In this document: piece by piece, positions 62,301 through 64,000 of the stretch | Numbering within the stretch: the first letter of the stretch is position 1 | How the letters are laid out: each line of letters opens with the position of its first letter | Assembly: GCA_008694505.1 (NCBI GenBank) | Contig: VZDJ01007749.1 | Span: 3,810,941-3,874,940 of the forward strand | DNA: 64,000 nt | Source: Cyanoderma ruficeps | Lineage: Eukaryota; Chordata; Aves; Passeriformes; Timaliidae | Reading direction: 5' to 3' | Position numbers and translations under genes: made by a program | Notes under the pieces: generated by a model | The model's input: only the letters and a program-made list of their open reading frames with translations | What the model was told of the DNA's origin: nothing | Databases searched by the model: none

Positions 62301-64000
62301 GTAAGCCTGTCTGGCTGCAGGCTGCTCTGGCTGGGTGCTGGCCACTTTCCCACACATCTCCCCACTGGCCCAGCATGACCCTGAGTGCAGGCACAAGGCC
62401 ACTGAGGGTTAAGAGGATGGAACTGACTGCTTGCAGAGCCATCTCCTGGTCAGCTCACCTTAACCCTAAAATAAAATTCCAGCCCTGTTTCTGTTCCTAC
62501 CACAGGTCCACATCCTTCCCTTCAACTACACTTGTGTTGCTCCCCTCTGCTGCAGCTCCACCATCCTTACACATCCTGCCAACATGAGTCATGGTGCTCC
62601 CTGTTCAACACACACAAATTATGACAAATAAAAAGGCTGCTATTTATTGAAAGCCAAACTGTTCTCAGCTGGACAAATGTTAATTCAGCAGCACTGCTGT
62701 GCCTGTAATAGTGTTGCTGTGGATTAAGAAATAAACACGGTACTCCAGTTCCCTGGGCTGAAGGCACTGCCCAGCAGTGTGCTGAGGAGGGATCAGTCAC
62801 ACCACTCTCATACATCCCATAACCACAGGAAACCTCCACAGAAATAAGACAGCTGGCATAACGAGGGAGGGCAGAACAAAGGACAAAGTTAGTGGAAGGT
62901 CTGGAGCACAAGTCTTACGAGAAGCGGATGAGGGAGCTGGGTTTTTTTAGCCTGAAGAAAAGGAGGCTCAGGGGGGTGACTCCTTACATCTGCCTGAAAG
63001 GCGGTGGTAGCCAGGTAGGAACTACAGAGTCTCTTCTCCCAGGTAGCAAGTGACAGAACAAGAGGAGATGGCTTCATGTTGTGCCAGGGCAGGTTCATGT
63101 TGGATATTTGGAAAAACGCATTCGCTGAAAGGGTGGCCAAGCATTGGAACAGGCTGCCCATAGAGGTGGTAGATTCACCTCTCTGGAGGTATTTAAAAGA
63201 CATGTAGATGTGGTACTGGGGGACATGGTGGCTTGGCAGTGCTGGGCTAATGGTTGGACTGTAATATTTTAAAGGTCTTTTCCAACCCACACAACATAAG
63301 CTATGCTGGACCAACCAAAGATCTGACATGCAATGACTTTTCTCCAACAGATTGGAGAGGGAGAGGATAACTGAGCAAGCCAAAATTAATAGGAAAAATC
63401 AGACTGCTCTCGAGGGGTTTGCTTGCACTGACAGAACTCAATTCCCTGCTTTACAGCAGGATAGCTCAATTCTTAATTGCCTGATTTCAATACAAATGCA
63501 TTGGCTGCTTAGAAAAGCCATGCTCTGCTCCAGTTCTCTTTTGCATTGGAAAAATGAGTTCACCAGACTCCACATAGGTGGGGAGCCCACAAATGTGAAA
63601 GCTAGGTCCTGCTGGAGGATGGACTGATGTCAACAACCAGACAAAAACAGAAACCAGCTCGGATTTTACCTGAAACCTGTTTGCTTTGTGTGGCTCATCG
63701 CTAAAACAAAAGAAGCAAAGACAAAGGAGGTGAACAAGGGAAGTAGTCCTGTGTACCTGGAGCCTTTGAGAGGCAGTTTCCTTAGGGGTCTTGGAACCTC
63801 CCCCTGGGATCATACAGTAAATCTGTCCATGGTGTTACCAACTACCCTCAGGCCAACACAGCCCTATAATCCTGCCTGAGACTGCCCAGCCTAAAAACAG
63901 GGAAGCAGGGCAGTCAGCAGACCATCAGAGCAGCACTGCTTTCCAATCCACCTAGGATGCACAAATTCCCCCTCACAATCAGCTCTCCCCAAGGATCCAT
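59334..64000 (-). other. CAPN13: Probable 5' intron of the calpain gene
   Basis: No exon matching the calpain N-terminus (FPA...SIG...WKRP motifs) was found here on the minus strand. The stretch holds one CR1 copy (62886-63296) and otherwise nothing recognised. The missing first exon or exons probably lie beyond 64000. Confidence 0.6.
62886..63296 (+). mobile_element. CR1 LINE 3' fragment
   Basis: Sense-strand CR1 signature: GAGGGAGCTGGG, AGAACAAGAGGAGATGGCTT, GCATTGGAACAGGCTGCCCA, GGTCTTTTCCAACC. Truncated at the 5' end and without a clear terminal ATTCTRTG repeat. It lies in the presumed 5' intron of the calpain gene. Confidence 0.88.

Noticed and set aside
62889..63383. 164-codon open frame on the minus strand
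   Set aside because: It lies antisense to a CR1 3' fragment and is a repeat by-product.
63660..63720. Possible first calpain exon (ATG in MSHTKQTGF with flanking splice signals)
   Set aside because: No similarity to calpain N-termini and too short to supply the missing residues.
1..64000. CRISPR arrays, operons, phage or bacterial genes
   Set aside because: The window has introns, CR1 retroelements and vertebrate splice signals. No regularly spaced repeat array or compact gene cluster is present.

Overview
The window looks like nuclear DNA from a bird, probably a passerine. The evidence is several fragments of CR1-type LINE 3' ends, large introns with vertebrate splice signals, and no operon-like gene packing. 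The only gene I can support is a calpain on the minus strand. I rebuilt 20 coding exons of it between 28011 and 59333. They join in frame into 607 residues plus a stop codon, with no frameshift or internal stop. The exon-by-exon match is best to calpain-13 (CAPN13). The name rests on remembered family features rather than on a search.

Gene layout, read right to left (5' to 3' on the minus strand). The protease core is encoded from 59333 to about 48279 and carries the catalytic Cys, His and Asn. The C2-like domain III is encoded from 46856 to 41849. A short linker follows at 40264-40300. The penta-EF-hand domain is encoded from 38676 to 28011, and the last coding exon carries only 27 nt including the stop. 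The N-terminal exon or exons (about 65 residues in human CAPN13) were not found between 59334 and 64000. They probably lie beyond the window.

Positions 1 to about 28000 lie downstream of the gene. They contain no recognisable protein-coding exon. They hold scattered CR1 remnants, simple repeats, a 6-base assembly gap, a small CpG-rich block near 18040-18275, an X-box-like (RFX) motif pair near 6367-6409, and an AT-rich block near 24400-24500 with a perfect hairpin and a perfect 16-bp palindrome. These are candidate regulatory or noncoding-transcript elements only.

Positions 59334 to 64000 look like a long 5' intron of the calpain gene and hold one CR1 copy. I see no evidence of a novel multi-gene system. 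The points most worth a second look are the calpain's unusual residue beside its catalytic Cys, its intact EF-hand loops, a CR1 insertion very close to a splice acceptor, and the unexplained CpG-rich and palindromic noncoding elements.
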